Source: Exiguobacterium indicum HHS 31 (GTDB taxonomy: Bacteria > Bacillota > Bacilli > Exiguobacteriales > Exiguobacteriaceae). From it: DNA of 64,000 nt. Positions 45,113-55,005 of the stretch are shown here, piece after piece. Made by a program: the position numbers and the translations under genes. Positions within the stretch are counted from its first letter, which is position 1, and each line of letters starts with the position of its first letter. Below the pieces are notes generated by a model that was given only the letters and a program-made list of their open reading frames with translations, ran no database searches and was not told where the DNA came from. The stretch spans positions 163,703 through 227,702 of the forward strand of contig NZ_MPSZ01000003.1 of NCBI RefSeq assembly GCF_001939065.1, in the 5' to 3' direction.

Positions 45113-45713
45113 GGGGAACACCTCCGTCGAGACCCTTGAACTCACCCATGCCGGTCTGGTGAGCCGTCGAGTTCCCTTCTGACGAGATGACCATTTTGAA
45201 CGTCTTGAATAGGATGTAGAGATCCAGTCGGAATGTATGATTGGCTGCATACCATTGATCTTGCTCGAGGCGTTGCTGCCACGTCGTTGCGTTGCGACCG
45301 TGAATCTGTGCCCAGCCTGTCAGACCAGGTAAGACATCGTGTCGTGCCATCTGCTCCTTCGTATAATGGTTCAGATAGCTGACGAGTAACGGACGCGGTC
45401 CGACGAAACTCATCTGTCCGCGGAGGATGTTTAAGAACTGCGGGATCTCATCAAGGCTCAAGCGACGAATCCACTCGAGCGATGCCGGAATCCGGTCCGC
45501 ATCCGGAAGGAGTTTCCCTTCGGCATCCGTTTCATTCGTCATTGTGCGGAACTTATAGATCTTGAACAATTCTCCCTTATAACCAGGGCGGACTTGATTG
45601 AAGAAGATCGGTCGTCCAAGCTTCGTGTAGATGACTAAGGCGACGACGGCGTAGACAGGAATCAAGATGAGGATGGCGATCAGACTAACCGTGAAGTCGA
45701 ATGTGCGTTTCAT
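45093..45713 (-). CDS. Initiating sugar-1-phosphate transferase (bacterial sugar transferase, EpsL/PglC-like)
   Basis: 206 residues, the small monotopic form. An N-terminal hydrophobic hairpin (~10-30) is followed by RPIFFNQVRPGYKGELF, KIYKFRTM, LRRLSLDEIPQ-type (here IRRLSLDEIPQFLNIL), MSFVGPRPLL and LPGLTGWAQIHGRN. It moves a sugar-1-phosphate from a UDP-sugar onto undecaprenyl phosphate, the first membrane step of repeat-unit assembly. Stop overlaps the next gene by 20 bases. Confidence 0.95.
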   Translation of the reverse strand: MKRTFDFTVSLIAILILIPVYAVVALVIYTKLGRPIFFNQVRPGYKGELFKIYKFRTMTNETDAEGKLLPDADRIPASLEWIRRLSLDEIPQFLNILRGQMSFVGPRPLLVSYLNHYTKEQMARHDVLPGLTGWAQIHGRNATTWQQRLEQDQWYAANHTFRLDLYILFKTFKMVISSEGNSTAHQTGMGEFKGLDGGVPHDVAKR

Positions 45714-45728
45714 GATGACGTCCTCCTT

Positions 45729-46838
45729 TTACATAGCTGAAAAGAGATCAAGTTGTCGTTTGATGACGTCGGCTTCGTTGAAATGTTTCATGGCACGGTC
45801 AAATCCATTCCGTCCCATCTCGTTGGCACGGTCAGGATGTTCGACGAGTGTATTCATCCGTTTGGCGAGCTTCGCGATGTCGTGGACTTCAACGAGATAC
45901 CCCGTTTTCCCCTCGACGACCTCTTCGCGGCAGCCGCGGATGTTTGTCGCAATGACGGGCTTTGCGCTCGCCATCGCTTCGATGATCGAACGTGGGACGC
46001 CTTCGCGATGCGATGGTAAGACGAAGGCATCGACTTGTTGAAACAAGCTCGGTACGTCTTCGACGAACCCAAGGTAATCGACATTCGGAATCTCGCGAAT
46101 CCGTCGTAAGAATAAGTGCTTCGTCGTCTGATCCCGCTCGCTTGCCATCATCTCACCAGCGATGACGAGACGGGCTTCCGGGTGGCGATAGACGACGTCC
46201 TCGAACGCATCGAGCAGTTCGAGAATCCCCTTTTCTTCGACGATCCGACCGATGAAGAGGAACGTAAACGGCGCTCCGGCTTCACGTGGTCGTGGGTAGA
46301 AGCGGGTCAAGTCAATCCCATTTCCAAGGTGCATCAGGCGGGTATTCGCCTTAAAGCGTTTGCGCTGAGCGAGTTGATAATCTTCTTCGCTCTGGAGGAG
46401 AAGGTAATCGGTCGCGAAACGAGCTAGCCACTTTTCAACGGAATACGTCAGCTGGTACGTCACCCGCCCCATCTTCTCGTGGAAGTAAAAGCCGTGTGCC
46501 GTGTAGACGATATGCTTCGTTCCGGCCCGTTTTGCGGCGACGCGTCCGAGGGCGGCAGCGACTGGTGTGTGGACATGGACGGCGTCGTAGCCGTCCTCCT
46601 TCAAGATTCGTGTGATTTCTTGGATCGTCCGCCAGTTACTCGTCCAGTCGATCCGGCGCTCGATCGGGATGTCGTGCATCCGGAATCCCTTTGCAGCCAG
46701 TTTCACCGAGGCACCGGTGTCGGCACAAGCAATGCCGACGTCGTGCCCGGCGTTTTGTAAAGCGAGTAAGAGCGGCTGTAACATCGTCTCTGCCGTCGTA
46801 TCAAGGGCACAGACCTGAAGAATTTTTAAAGGCGCCAT
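45729..46838 (-). CDS. GT4-family glycosyltransferase
   Basis: 369 residues, GT-B fold. N-terminal half: LQVCALDTTAETM, VHVHTPVAAALGRVAAKRAG, YTAHGFYFH. C-terminal half: FIGRIVEEKGILELLDAF, VLPSHREGVPRSIIEAMASAKPVIATN with the E-x7-E motif. It adds a sugar to the undecaprenyl-linked intermediate; donor unknown. AGGGGG precedes ATG 46838, which overlaps the stop of the dehydrogenase gene by 13 bases. Confidence 0.93.
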   Translation of the reverse strand: MAPLKILQVCALDTTAETMLQPLLLALQNAGHDVGIACADTGASVKLAAKGFRMHDIPIERRIDWTSNWRTIQEITRILKEDGYDAVHVHTPVAAALGRVAAKRAGTKHIVYTAHGFYFHEKMGRVTYQLTYSVEKWLARFATDYLLLQSEEDYQLAQRKRFKANTRLMHLGNGIDLTRFYPRPREAGAPFTFLFIGRIVEEKGILELLDAFEDVVYRHPEARLVIAGEMMASERDQTTKHLFLRRIREIPNVDYLGFVEDVPSLFQQVDAFVLPSHREGVPRSIIEAMASAKPVIATNIRGCREEVVEGKTGYLVEVHDIAKLAKRMNTLVEHPDRANEMGRNGFDRAMKHFNEADVIKRQLDLFSAM

Positions 46839-48169
46839 ACGTGGACCCCCTCTGGCTGTTCTGACCGTGGCAACATGCCTTTGATGTCGACGACGATTCC
46901 GCGTCCGACCTTCAGTAAGTGTTGCGCTAGATTCCAACCGCCTTCGACGTATTCTTCGTGTGAGACGGCGAAGATGACGACGTCGGCTGGTTTGAGTTCG
47001 CTCATCTCGAGCAAGTCGATGCCGTACTCGCGTTTCGCCTCACTCTTTTCGACGAGTCGATCCGTCACTTGGACGTCAATGCCGAACTCTTCGATTTCGC
47101 GGACGAGGTTCGCGACTTTCGAGTTCCGGATATCGCTGACGTTCTCCTTGAATGATAAGCCGAGGATCGTGACACGAGCACCGAGGACCGGCATGTTCTG
47201 TTTAATCAGGTTCTTGACGAGCGCTGTTGCGATGAAGCGTCCCATCGTATCGTTGATCCGGCGTCCGGCGAGGATGACTTCCGGGTGATAGCCGAGCGAC
47301 TCGGCTTTCATCGTTAGATAGAATGGATCGACGCCAATACAGTGACCACCGACGAGACCCGGGCGGAACGGAAGGAAGTTCCATTTCGTACCGGCTGCTT
47401 CGAGGACTTCGAGCGTATCAATGTCCATCCGGTCGAAAATGATTGCCAGTTCGTTCATCAAGGCGATGTTGAGGTCGCGCTGTGTGTTTTCGATGATTTT
47501 TGCGGCTTCTGCAACCTTGATCGACGAAGCCCGGTGGACACCGGCTTCGACGACCGCTTCGTAAACTTCCGCGACGATATCGAGTGTCTGTTCATCCTGA
47601 GCCGAGACGATTTTTTTGATCGTCTTGAACGTGTGCTCGTGGTCACCCGGATTGATCCGCTCCGGTGAGTAGCCGACGAAGAAGTCGACACCAGCGCGTA
47701 AGCCGGATGCTTCTTCAAGGACCGGGATACAATCTTCTTCCGTCGCTCCTGGGTAGACCGTCGACTCATAGACAACGATATCGCCTTTATTGAGCTGGCG
47801 ACCAACGAGGTGTGAGGCCCGTAAGAGTGGCGTTAAATCCGGTTGATTCTGCGCATTGATTGGTGTCGGAACGGCGATGATGATGAAGTCACTCGCTTGC
47901 AGTGCTGATGGATCCGAGACGTAGTCGACGGTTGCGTTCTTCAACGTGAACGGACTCAGTTCGAGTGTCGCGTCGATCCCTTCTTGCAGTTCTTGAACGC
48001 GTTGTTCCTTGATGTCAAAGCCGACAACGGCTGTTTTTTCGCCGAAGGCGACAGCGACGGGAAGACCGACGTATCCGAGTCCAACGACGGCAATCGAACG
48101 GTTGGCAATGGGAAGTGAACCAGTTTGGGCTGCTGTCGTATCTACGATGTGTTTGACTGCCTTGTTCAT
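46826..48169 (-). CDS. UDP-sugar 6-dehydrogenase, TviB/WbpO-like
   Basis: 447 residues. NAD-binding start SIAVVGLGYVGLPVAVAFG; VPTPINAQNQPDL; STVYPGATEEDC; catalytic Cys in GGHCIGVDPFYLT (~282); ILGLSFKENVSDIRNSKV. The GLSFKENVSDIRNSKV version is typical of the TviB/WbpO branch acting on UDP-N-acetylhexosamines rather than UDP-glucose. It would supply a uronic acid, making the polymer acidic. AGGAGG precedes the ATG. Confidence 0.9.
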   Translation of the reverse strand: MNKAVKHIVDTTAAQTGSLPIANRSIAVVGLGYVGLPVAVAFGEKTAVVGFDIKEQRVQELQEGIDATLELSPFTLKNATVDYVSDPSALQASDFIIIAVPTPINAQNQPDLTPLLRASHLVGRQLNKGDIVVYESTVYPGATEEDCIPVLEEASGLRAGVDFFVGYSPERINPGDHEHTFKTIKKIVSAQDEQTLDIVAEVYEAVVEAGVHRASSIKVAEAAKIIENTQRDLNIALMNELAIIFDRMDIDTLEVLEAAGTKWNFLPFRPGLVGGHCIGVDPFYLTMKAESLGYHPEVILAGRRINDTMGRFIATALVKNLIKQNMPVLGARVTILGLSFKENVSDIRNSKVANLVREIEEFGIDVQVTDRLVEKSEAKREYGIDLLEMSELKPADVVIFAVSHEEYVEGGWNLAQHLLKVGRGIVVDIKGMLPRSEQPEGVHVWRL

Positions 48170-48181
48170 GGTGGGTTCCTC

Positions 48182-49531
48182 CTATTTCATCGACTGTTTG
48201 ACGATCAACGTTTTTCCGTTCGGTTCCTGTTTGACTTGTTCGACAGGCTCAAGGACGATTTTCATCTCGGATCCGAGCAACTTGCGCATCTCGTTCAAGA
48301 GGATCTGCTCGTGTTTTGGACGGAAACGCTTCGCATCTGGAATATACCGAAGTGTCACGTGATTGAGCGCGTGCTGCTCGACTTGGAGTCGCAAGACGGA
48401 GTTCGGAAGTTCTCGGGCAATCGTCGTGATATCCCCTTCGAACACTTTGCCCCGCTTTTCGCTGACGATATAACTCGTTCCCCGTCCATCGATCGAAGCG
48501 ATGACTGGTCCGTTTAGTCCACAGCTACAGGTCTCGTCACTGAGTGTCATCCGGTCACCGATCCGGTAACGAATCAGCGGTGTTCCCCGTGTCGTAAAAC
48601 ACGTGACGACGACTTCTCCGTCCTCTCCATATGGTTCAATGATGCCCGTCTCATGATGGAGATGAAGTTTTCGATGACTGCATTCTGAGATGATTGGTGC
48701 GCCTTCTGAAGAACCATATTGATCGAAGACCGGTGCGTTGAAGGCTTCCTCGAGAACCGAGCGCATCTCCTCCGTCACCGTTTCCGATGTCGGGAAGATG
48801 GCGATCAGCGGGATATCCAGCTTTATATGATGCTTCAGCATATAGCGGGCGATTTCGACCATCGCTGTCGGTGTGCCGTCAAGTGCTTGCGGCTGGAATC
48901 GATTCAGCTCCTCGATGTAGGCCGGGAAATTCTCTTCCTTCATGTGAAAGATCGAGACGAGCAACTGATTGAGTGGTCGGTTCATCCGCCAGAAGATTGG
49001 TTTCTTTTGATCGACAGCTGTCAGCGTCCGTCCGGTGAAACTCGCTCGGCGCATTCCGGCGTGGAAACCATGACGTTCTTTGAAGTAATCGAGATGTGCC
49101 ATCCGTTCCTGGACATCCTCGCGCATGAACGCCACTTGAAGTGACTTCCCGCTCGTCCCCCCCGTCCGCCCTCGAACCGGCGCATCGACGCGGGACATGA
49201 AGGCGTCATTGTTTTGACGAAGTGTTTCTTTTTCAAGGATTGGAATTGTCTTCAGTTGCTCGAGTGACGTGAACGGTAATTGGATATCATGTTCGTGAAA
49301 GAGTTGCGCGTAGTATGGCGTATGCGTTGCAACAAAAATGAGAAAGGCATTCAAGCGATCGAGTTGTTCCGCTTTATAATCTTGCGTCCGATCTTTTTTC
49401 CGGAGTTCCTTCATCTTCTGTTCATAGAGGGGACCGTATCGTTCTTGCATTAACTTCCGACCGTATAAGGAGGTCAGCCAATTTTGGATGAAGATTGGGG
49501 ACCGATAGTAGAATTCCTCTTTAAGCGCCAT
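48182..49531 (-). CDS. CapK-like AMP-forming ligase (phenylacetate-CoA ligase family)
   Basis: 449 residues. Adenylate-forming signatures of the PaaK/CapK group: RTGGTSGKSLQV (~residues 120-131), FDQYGSSEGAPIISEC, RGTPLIRYRIGDR. CapK homologues are common in polysaccharide loci but their acid substrate is not established. It may activate a carboxylic acid for decoration of an amino sugar, possibly with the FemAB-like protein; that link is inferred. It overlaps the end of the epimerase gene by 11 bases. Confidence 0.87.
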   Translation of the reverse strand: MALKEEFYYRSPIFIQNWLTSLYGRKLMQERYGPLYEQKMKELRKKDRTQDYKAEQLDRLNAFLIFVATHTPYYAQLFHEHDIQLPFTSLEQLKTIPILEKETLRQNNDAFMSRVDAPVRGRTGGTSGKSLQVAFMREDVQERMAHLDYFKERHGFHAGMRRASFTGRTLTAVDQKKPIFWRMNRPLNQLLVSIFHMKEENFPAYIEELNRFQPQALDGTPTAMVEIARYMLKHHIKLDIPLIAIFPTSETVTEEMRSVLEEAFNAPVFDQYGSSEGAPIISECSHRKLHLHHETGIIEPYGEDGEVVVTCFTTRGTPLIRYRIGDRMTLSDETCSCGLNGPVIASIDGRGTSYIVSEKRGKVFEGDITTIARELPNSVLRLQVEQHALNHVTLRYIPDAKRFRPKHEQILLNEMRKLLGSEMKIVLEPVEQVKQEPNGKTLIVKQSMK

Positions 49532-50555
49532 CTTGAATTTCCTCCTTCAGCAAGTAGTGACTCTCGTACCAGTCGATGAATGCATTGACGCCCGCTTCGA
49601 CCGTCGTCTGTGGACGGTAGCCGATCGTCTCGAACAGTGATGAGACGTCAGCAAAGCTTTCTGGAACATCGCCTGGTTGAAGCGGCATCCCGTTTTGGAT
49701 TGCCGTCTTGCCAAGGCGCCGCTCAATCAAAGCAACGAATTCATTGAGACGAATCGGGCTGTGACTGCCGATGTTATAGACACGATACGGAACGTTGCTG
49801 CGGTCCGGTAAGGGATTTGAGGCATCGAACGATTCATCGACTTCCGGTTCAGTCTGGAACAGGCGGTAGATGCTTTCGATGATGTCGTCGACGTAAGTGA
49901 AGTCCCGCCCCATCTCACCGTAGTTGTAGAGGTCGATTGGTTCGCCTTTCGCGATTGCTTCCGTGAACTTGAACAGTGCCATATCCGGGCGTCCCCAAGG
50001 ACCGTAGACGCTGAAGAAGCGAAGGCCTGTCGTCTTGATGCCGTAGAGACTGCTGTAGGTGTGTGCCATCAGTTCATTCGCTTTCTTTGAAGCGGCGTAA
50101 AGACTTAGCGGATGATCGACGGCATCCGTCGTCGCAAACGGCATCTTCGTATTCGATCCGTAGACGGAACTTGAAGAAGCGTAAATCAGTTGTTCGACTG
50201 GGTAATGCCGACACGCCTCAAGAATCGAGAGAAAGCCGACGATGTTTGACGTCATGTAGACGTCCGGTCGATCGATGCTATACCGTACCCCAGCTTGTGC
50301 TGCCAGATGGAGAACGAGATCGATCGATTCCTGTTCAAAGATCCGCGCGACGGCTGCTGTCTCTTCGAGTGAGACCCGGTAAAACGTGTAGTCCGTTCCA
50401 AGTTCAGTGAGCCGGGCTTCTTTTAACGTTGGGTCGTAATAGTCGTTCACTTCATCGAGTCCGATGACCCGGTAACCCTCCCGGATGAAACGACGTGCGG
50501 CGTGAAATCCAATGAAGCCTGCGATACCTGTAATTAAGATCGTTTTATTCGGCAC
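49521..50555 (-). CDS. NAD-dependent nucleotide-sugar epimerase (UDP-glucuronate 4-epimerase type)
   Basis: 344 residues, extended SDR. Rossmann motif ITGIAGFIGFHAARRF; catalytic triad in SSSSVYGS and LYAASKKANE; GLRFFSVYGPWGRPDMAL and GRDFTYVDDI as in GAE/CapI enzymes. It probably epimerises the uronic acid made by the neighbouring dehydrogenase. The start is GTG 50555, 9 bases after GAGGAGG; the longer reading upstream only overlaps the previous gene. Confidence 0.92.
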   Translation of the reverse strand: MPNKTILITGIAGFIGFHAARRFIREGYRVIGLDEVNDYYDPTLKEARLTELGTDYTFYRVSLEETAAVARIFEQESIDLVLHLAAQAGVRYSIDRPDVYMTSNIVGFLSILEACRHYPVEQLIYASSSSVYGSNTKMPFATTDAVDHPLSLYAASKKANELMAHTYSSLYGIKTTGLRFFSVYGPWGRPDMALFKFTEAIAKGEPIDLYNYGEMGRDFTYVDDIIESIYRLFQTEPEVDESFDASNPLPDRSNVPYRVYNIGSHSPIRLNEFVALIERRLGKTAIQNGMPLQPGDVPESFADVSSLFETIGYRPQTTVEAGVNAFIDWYESHYLLKEEIQDGA

Positions 50556-51831
50556 GGTGTTCGACCTCCTCGAAGTAGTGGCGCGCTTGCCAGCGCATGT
50601 AGTGAACGGATGTGTAGACGATGAGTAACATCGGGAACAACTTATACCGGTGTCGGATGGCCGTTCCGACATTGCCGGTTCCAAGACCGAAGATGACGGC
50701 GTTAAGTGCAAAGAGAAGGAAAAAGAAGAAGAGGACGCTGCCGAACGGATGCTGACGGATCAGTTTAAAGGACCGGACGATCGCAAAACAGGCGATGAAG
50801 TAGAAGACGGCGTCAAGGAAGAAAATCAGAATGTTCATGACGCTCGACCATTGCCACGGGAACGGTGAGAACAGGAAGTAAATCGTTCGAATCGGCGAGT
50901 AGAGAATCATGTCAACTGGACCTGTCACCGTCAATCCGTTCAGATAAGCGGAGCCGCCACGGTCGTAACTCATCCCGCTGAACAACTGACCGTTTTCTGA
51001 GACGTGGGTGAACTTTGCAAACAAGACATCCTGGAAGCTGTAGACGATGAAGCCGACGATCAGTACTTGAAAGATTAGTCGCCGCACCTTCGTCGGTTCA
51101 AAATCCATTCGTCGTGTCTCATGGCTATAAAACGAGAAATAGACGAGTAAGACGATGATCCCGACAGCAAGTCCGGAGTGGAACATTGTACTAACGAAGT
51201 AGCCGAGATACGCGAGCGTCATATGCCATCCGGACTTCTCTTCCGTCCAGCGCACCATGTAGTAAAGTGTGTAGACGATGCCCAGAGCGACGATCTGGTC
51301 ACGCAAGAGAATCGGTGAGAGCAACAATCCTTGTGGGAAAAATGCGAAGATTAGTGTAGCTGCGAACACGTATCGTTCCGGTAAGCGTAACCGTTGTAGC
51401 GTCTTCGCTAGGATGACGACAGCGACAACACCTAGGATAACGTTCAAGAACTGAGCGAGGATTCGTTCAGGACCGAACATCAGGTAGAAGATTCCGAGAA
51501 ACTTGGAATAGGTGCCACGAACGACATCATTGAAGGTCGACGGATCGGTGAAGATTTGGACACCTTCGAGATGAAAAGCTTCCGTATCGTCCCCACTGTG
51601 TGGCGGTAAACGGAACAGCTCGAGATCGATGAACATCAGGACCAGCCGGACGAAGAAAGCGGTGATGAAGACGAGAAAGAGTGGCGTCGTCTCTGCCTGA
51701 CGGAGTAGATAATAGAGAAACAACACCGAGTTGATGAGCAGCAAGGCGGTCACGTAGGTGTCCGGGAAGAGCGACCGGGCGAATTGACAAACGAGCGCTT
51801 CGATGACGATGAGTAGTAGGATTGGTCGCAT
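50545..51831 (-). CDS. Polytopic membrane protein, polymerase- or GT-C-like
   Basis: 428 residues with about eleven hydrophobic helices. An early external-loop acidic motif SGDDTEAFHLEG (~residues 80-91) and later LLLSPILLRDQIVALGIVY resemble membrane glycosyltransferases (GT-C) and EpsG-like polymerases found in exopolysaccharide loci. It is either the repeat-unit polymerase or a lipid-linked sugar transferase; sequence reading alone cannot decide. It overlaps the epimerase gene by 11 bases. Confidence 0.75.
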   Translation of the reverse strand: MRPILLLIVIEALVCQFARSLFPDTYVTALLLINSVLFLYYLLRQAETTPLFLVFITAFFVRLVLMFIDLELFRLPPHSGDDTEAFHLEGVQIFTDPSTFNDVVRGTYSKFLGIFYLMFGPERILAQFLNVILGVVAVVILAKTLQRLRLPERYVFAATLIFAFFPQGLLLSPILLRDQIVALGIVYTLYYMVRWTEEKSGWHMTLAYLGYFVSTMFHSGLAVGIIVLLVYFSFYSHETRRMDFEPTKVRRLIFQVLIVGFIVYSFQDVLFAKFTHVSENGQLFSGMSYDRGGSAYLNGLTVTGPVDMILYSPIRTIYFLFSPFPWQWSSVMNILIFFLDAVFYFIACFAIVRSFKLIRQHPFGSVLFFFFLLFALNAVIFGLGTGNVGTAIRHRYKLFPMLLIVYTSVHYMRWQARHYFEEVEHRAE

Positions 51832-51843
51832 CTTCTTCCCTCC

Positions 51844-53103
51844 TTAGCTGCTTTGTTCGACGACGAGCGTGACGTCCCGTGGATACAAGGATCGATACAG
51901 TGCTGGCAACAATAGGACGATCTGAGTAACGGCGCAGAGGGTGTAAGCGATCGTCGCACCGTATAGACCATACAGCGGAATCAACAGGCTGCAGGCGATC
52001 AGGTTGACGACGACACTACCGAAGATCGAGATCGTCTGGATCCGAAATTGCTGGAAGCCGGTCAAGAGTGCCTGAATGACGGTCGAGTTGTAGAAAAAGA
52101 GTGAGGCGACCATCATCAAGACGAAAATCAGATGGTATTGAACGAACGACGCGTTATAGAAAATCGTCAAGCCCCACTTGCCGAAGAAGATCGCTCCGAC
52201 AATCAACAGGATGCCGACGACGTTCGTCATCAGTAACATCGAGCGGGTCAGCTTGCGCAGTTCCGGTAAACTTTGACGTTCACCCGTCTCAGACGAGAAG
52301 TTCGGTAGTAAGACGGCGATCAAGGAGTGGATGAACAGACTGCCAAGTACGAGTAGATAGGCGATGCTAGCGTAGTAACCGAGCTCTTCCGTTCCGATTG
52401 CGTGACCGACGAACAATCGTGGAATGTTTGCGTTCAAGGCGATCAGAAGAGCGACGAAGCCGAGTGGCATCGCTTTAAGGAACAGCTCCTTGCCTGACCG
52501 GTACCGTAAGTCAAGCGCTTGATTGTCAAAGCCGCGACCAATGCGGCGAATTGTCGGTAAATCGTATGCGAGTAGCATGATCAAGTTTCCAGCGATCAAG
52601 GCGAGTACGAATCCGTGGATTGAATGGGTCGTAAAGAGGACGAGTGCTGCGCCCGAGACGTTCAAGAGACTCCGGAAGATTTTCGAGACGGCGACTTCCT
52701 TGAAGGCAGTGTGTCCTTGCAAGAAACCGTAAGCGAGATCAGCGAACGATTCCATGTACTTATTCAGGTAGACAAGCAGTGTCAGGAGTAAAATGTCCGC
52801 TTCACCGAAGAAATAATAGACCCCAAGGAGGACGAACACACCTGCCGAGAGGAGTGAAAAACGAGTCTTGATGAAGAGCCAGAAGTTCGTCAATCCAGCC
52901 CGTTCTGCCGTCAGGATCGTACTGGCGTTCAGCCAACAGAACATGACGATCGGTGCGGTGATGGCAAGGGCGTAGTTGAAATAACCGATGTTGAGCGGTG
53001 TGCTCCATTTGATCAGGAGCGTCAAAATCATCCATTGATGGAGCGAATACGCCGTATCGGCAATGAAGATGAGATTGAAGCGGGACAGCCGGGCCGTTTT
53101 CAT
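51844..53103 (-). CDS. Wzx-type polysaccharide flippase
   Basis: 419 residues with about twelve predicted helices and the MOP-superfamily look: RFNLIFIADTAYSLHQWM at the start, GTEELGYYASIAYLLVLGSLFIHSLIAVLLPNF in the middle. It is expected to flip undecaprenyl-diphosphate-linked repeat units outward. It lies 12 bases after the polymerase-like gene's upstream neighbour and 15 bases downstream of the dehydratase gene, all in one operon. Confidence 0.87.
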   Translation of the reverse strand: MKTARLSRFNLIFIADTAYSLHQWMILTLLIKWSTPLNIGYFNYALAITAPIVMFCWLNASTILTAERAGLTNFWLFIKTRFSLLSAGVFVLLGVYYFFGEADILLLTLLVYLNKYMESFADLAYGFLQGHTAFKEVAVSKIFRSLLNVSGAALVLFTTHSIHGFVLALIAGNLIMLLAYDLPTIRRIGRGFDNQALDLRYRSGKELFLKAMPLGFVALLIALNANIPRLFVGHAIGTEELGYYASIAYLLVLGSLFIHSLIAVLLPNFSSETGERQSLPELRKLTRSMLLMTNVVGILLIVGAIFFGKWGLTIFYNASFVQYHLIFVLMMVASLFFYNSTVIQALLTGFQQFRIQTISIFGSVVVNLIACSLLIPLYGLYGATIAYTLCAVTQIVLLLPALYRSLYPRDVTLVVEQSS

Positions 53104-53118
53104 CGTTTCCCCTCCTCT

Positions 53119-54984
53119 CTATTTGCGAGCGATCCGCATCGTCGGTGCGACCGGGTCGGCATCGGTTTCGTTCGTGACGTCCAACAAATACTGGCGGAGT
53201 ACCTCGTCCTGACCGAGCGCTTGGGCGATCTCTCGCAGGTACGGGTCGACGGATCCAAAAGGTCGTGTCTTACCGACAAGGATCTTGTCGAAGACGAGTT
53301 CGTCATGCACTTCATCACGAGCGAGCAGTTCCTCGTAGAGTTTCTCGCCTTTTCGAATGCCGCTGTAGACGATCGGGATCTGCTCTTCCGTGAATCCACT
53401 CAAGTGAATCAAGTTCTTCGCGAGTGTCGTGATGTGGACCGGTTCACCCATATCGAGGACGAACACTTCGCCACCTTTTGCGAGGACACTCGCTTGGATG
53501 ACGAGACGACTCGCTTCCGGGATCGTCATGAAGTAGCGCGTCATCCGGGGATCGGTGATCGTGATCGGTCCGCCTTTCGCGATTTGTTCTTTGAAGAGTG
53601 GAATAACGGAACCGCGGCTCCCGAGGACGTTGCCGAACCGGACGACGGCGAACGTCGTCTCGCTGTTACGCGCCATCTGCTGGATGACCATCTCGGCGAT
53701 TCGTTTCGTCGCCCCCATCACACTCGTCGGATTGACGGCCTTATCGGTCGAAATCATGACGAAGCGTTTGACACCAGCCGCTTCCGCCGCTCGAGCAACG
53801 TTGCGTGTGCCGTAGATGTTGTTCTTGACGGCTTCGCTCGGATTATCTTCCATCAGTGGCACGTGCTTGTGGGCTGCCGCATGATAGACGAGATCCGGTT
53901 CGAACCGTCGCATGACTTCAAGCATCCGATCACTGTCTTGCACATCGGCGATGACAGATTCGAACTGGATGTCCCGGCTGAGACACTCGAGCTCCCGGCG
54001 GATCAAGTAGATGCTGTTTTCGCCGTGTCCGAGAAGGATGAGCCGTTCAGGACGGAAGCGAATCAGTTGCCTGCAAATTTCGGAACCGATCGAACCACCA
54101 GCACCGGTGACGAGGACGGTCGCGCTATGAACGCTTCGTTCGATTTCCGTAATATCGAGTTCGACCGGTTCGCGACCGAGTAAGTCAGCGATCGAGACTT
54201 CACGAATTTGTTTGATCGAGACCTTTCCGGACGCCAGTTCGACGAGCATCGGTAACGTATGCGCTTCGACTTGGGTTTGTTTAATCCGGTTCAGCAATTC
54301 AACCCGCTGCGGATACGGTAACGATGGGATCGCGAGAACGACTGCTTCAATCTTTTGTTCCTCGATGATGCATTCAAGTTGGTCGATTGCTCCGATGACG
54401 GGAACACCGTGAATCCGCATCCCGCGGAGTTCGAGTGAATCATCCAGTAATCCGACGACGTTTAAGATGTGCGATTTCTTTTGTTTCAGTTCTTTTGTGA
54501 TCATCTGACCGGAAGCACCGGCACCGATGATCAGCGTTCTTTTACCGAGCGTCTTATTATCAGGGACGAGTCTTAAGCTACGTCCACGAATCAACAGACG
54601 GACGAATAAGATACCGTTTAAAACGAGTCCGGTCTGTAAAAAAATCGCTCGTTCGACCGCGAAGTCGAATAACGCGTATTCAAGACCCAGTAAGACGAAG
54701 CTGCTGGCGAGGACGACGACTAGGAGAACGGCGAGATCACGAAGACTCGCGTAACGCCAGATGATTTGATAGAAGCGCATCCAGTGTGCGACGAACGTAA
54801 GAGCGACCCACTGGATGAGAGCGATTTCGAGTGCGTCCTGCAATTCGAAGTTGACCGTGAGATGGAGCGGATTAAAGAAGTAGAACGTAACGACAGTCGC
54901 GAGTGCGATGATTCCGGCGTCGATCAGGCGAAGGAGTCCGATTTTCAACTGCCGACGGTACGGGGTGAGCGGGGAATGCTGCAT
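53119..54984 (-). CDS. Membrane-bound UDP-sugar 4,6-dehydratase (PglF/CapD/EpsC-like)
   Basis: 621 residues. Four N-terminal membrane helices (~15-130); a CoA-binding-type Rossmann domain (LIIGAGASGQMITKEL, ~150); then the catalytic extended SDR domain with VLVTGAGGSIGSEICRQL (~290), YHAAAHKHVPLMEDNP, ISTDKAVNPTSVMGATKR and FGNVLGSRGSVIPLF. The usual Tyr of YxxxK is Met (MGATK), normal for the PglF/FlaA1 class. It makes UDP-4-keto-6-deoxy-GlcNAc, the substrate of the aminotransferase downstream. Confidence 0.94.
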   Translation of the reverse strand: MQHSPLTPYRRQLKIGLLRLIDAGIIALATVVTFYFFNPLHLTVNFELQDALEIALIQWVALTFVAHWMRFYQIIWRYASLRDLAVLLVVVLASSFVLLGLEYALFDFAVERAIFLQTGLVLNGILFVRLLIRGRSLRLVPDNKTLGKRTLIIGAGASGQMITKELKQKKSHILNVVGLLDDSLELRGMRIHGVPVIGAIDQLECIIEEQKIEAVVLAIPSLPYPQRVELLNRIKQTQVEAHTLPMLVELASGKVSIKQIREVSIADLLGREPVELDITEIERSVHSATVLVTGAGGSIGSEICRQLIRFRPERLILLGHGENSIYLIRRELECLSRDIQFESVIADVQDSDRMLEVMRRFEPDLVYHAAAHKHVPLMEDNPSEAVKNNIYGTRNVARAAEAAGVKRFVMISTDKAVNPTSVMGATKRIAEMVIQQMARNSETTFAVVRFGNVLGSRGSVIPLFKEQIAKGGPITITDPRMTRYFMTIPEASRLVIQASVLAKGGEVFVLDMGEPVHITTLAKNLIHLSGFTEEQIPIVYSGIRKGEKLYEELLARDEVHDELVFDKILVGKTRPFGSVDPYLREIAQALGQDEVLRQYLLDVTNETDADPVAPTMRIARK

Positions 54985-55005
54985 GACGGTGTCTCCTCTC
55001 CTCTC

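Noticed and set aside
53035..54183. 382-codon ORF on the plus strand
   Set aside because: It lies wholly antisense to the flippase and 4,6-dehydratase genes, has no ribosome site and no protein-like motifs; its length reflects the codon usage of the opposite strand.
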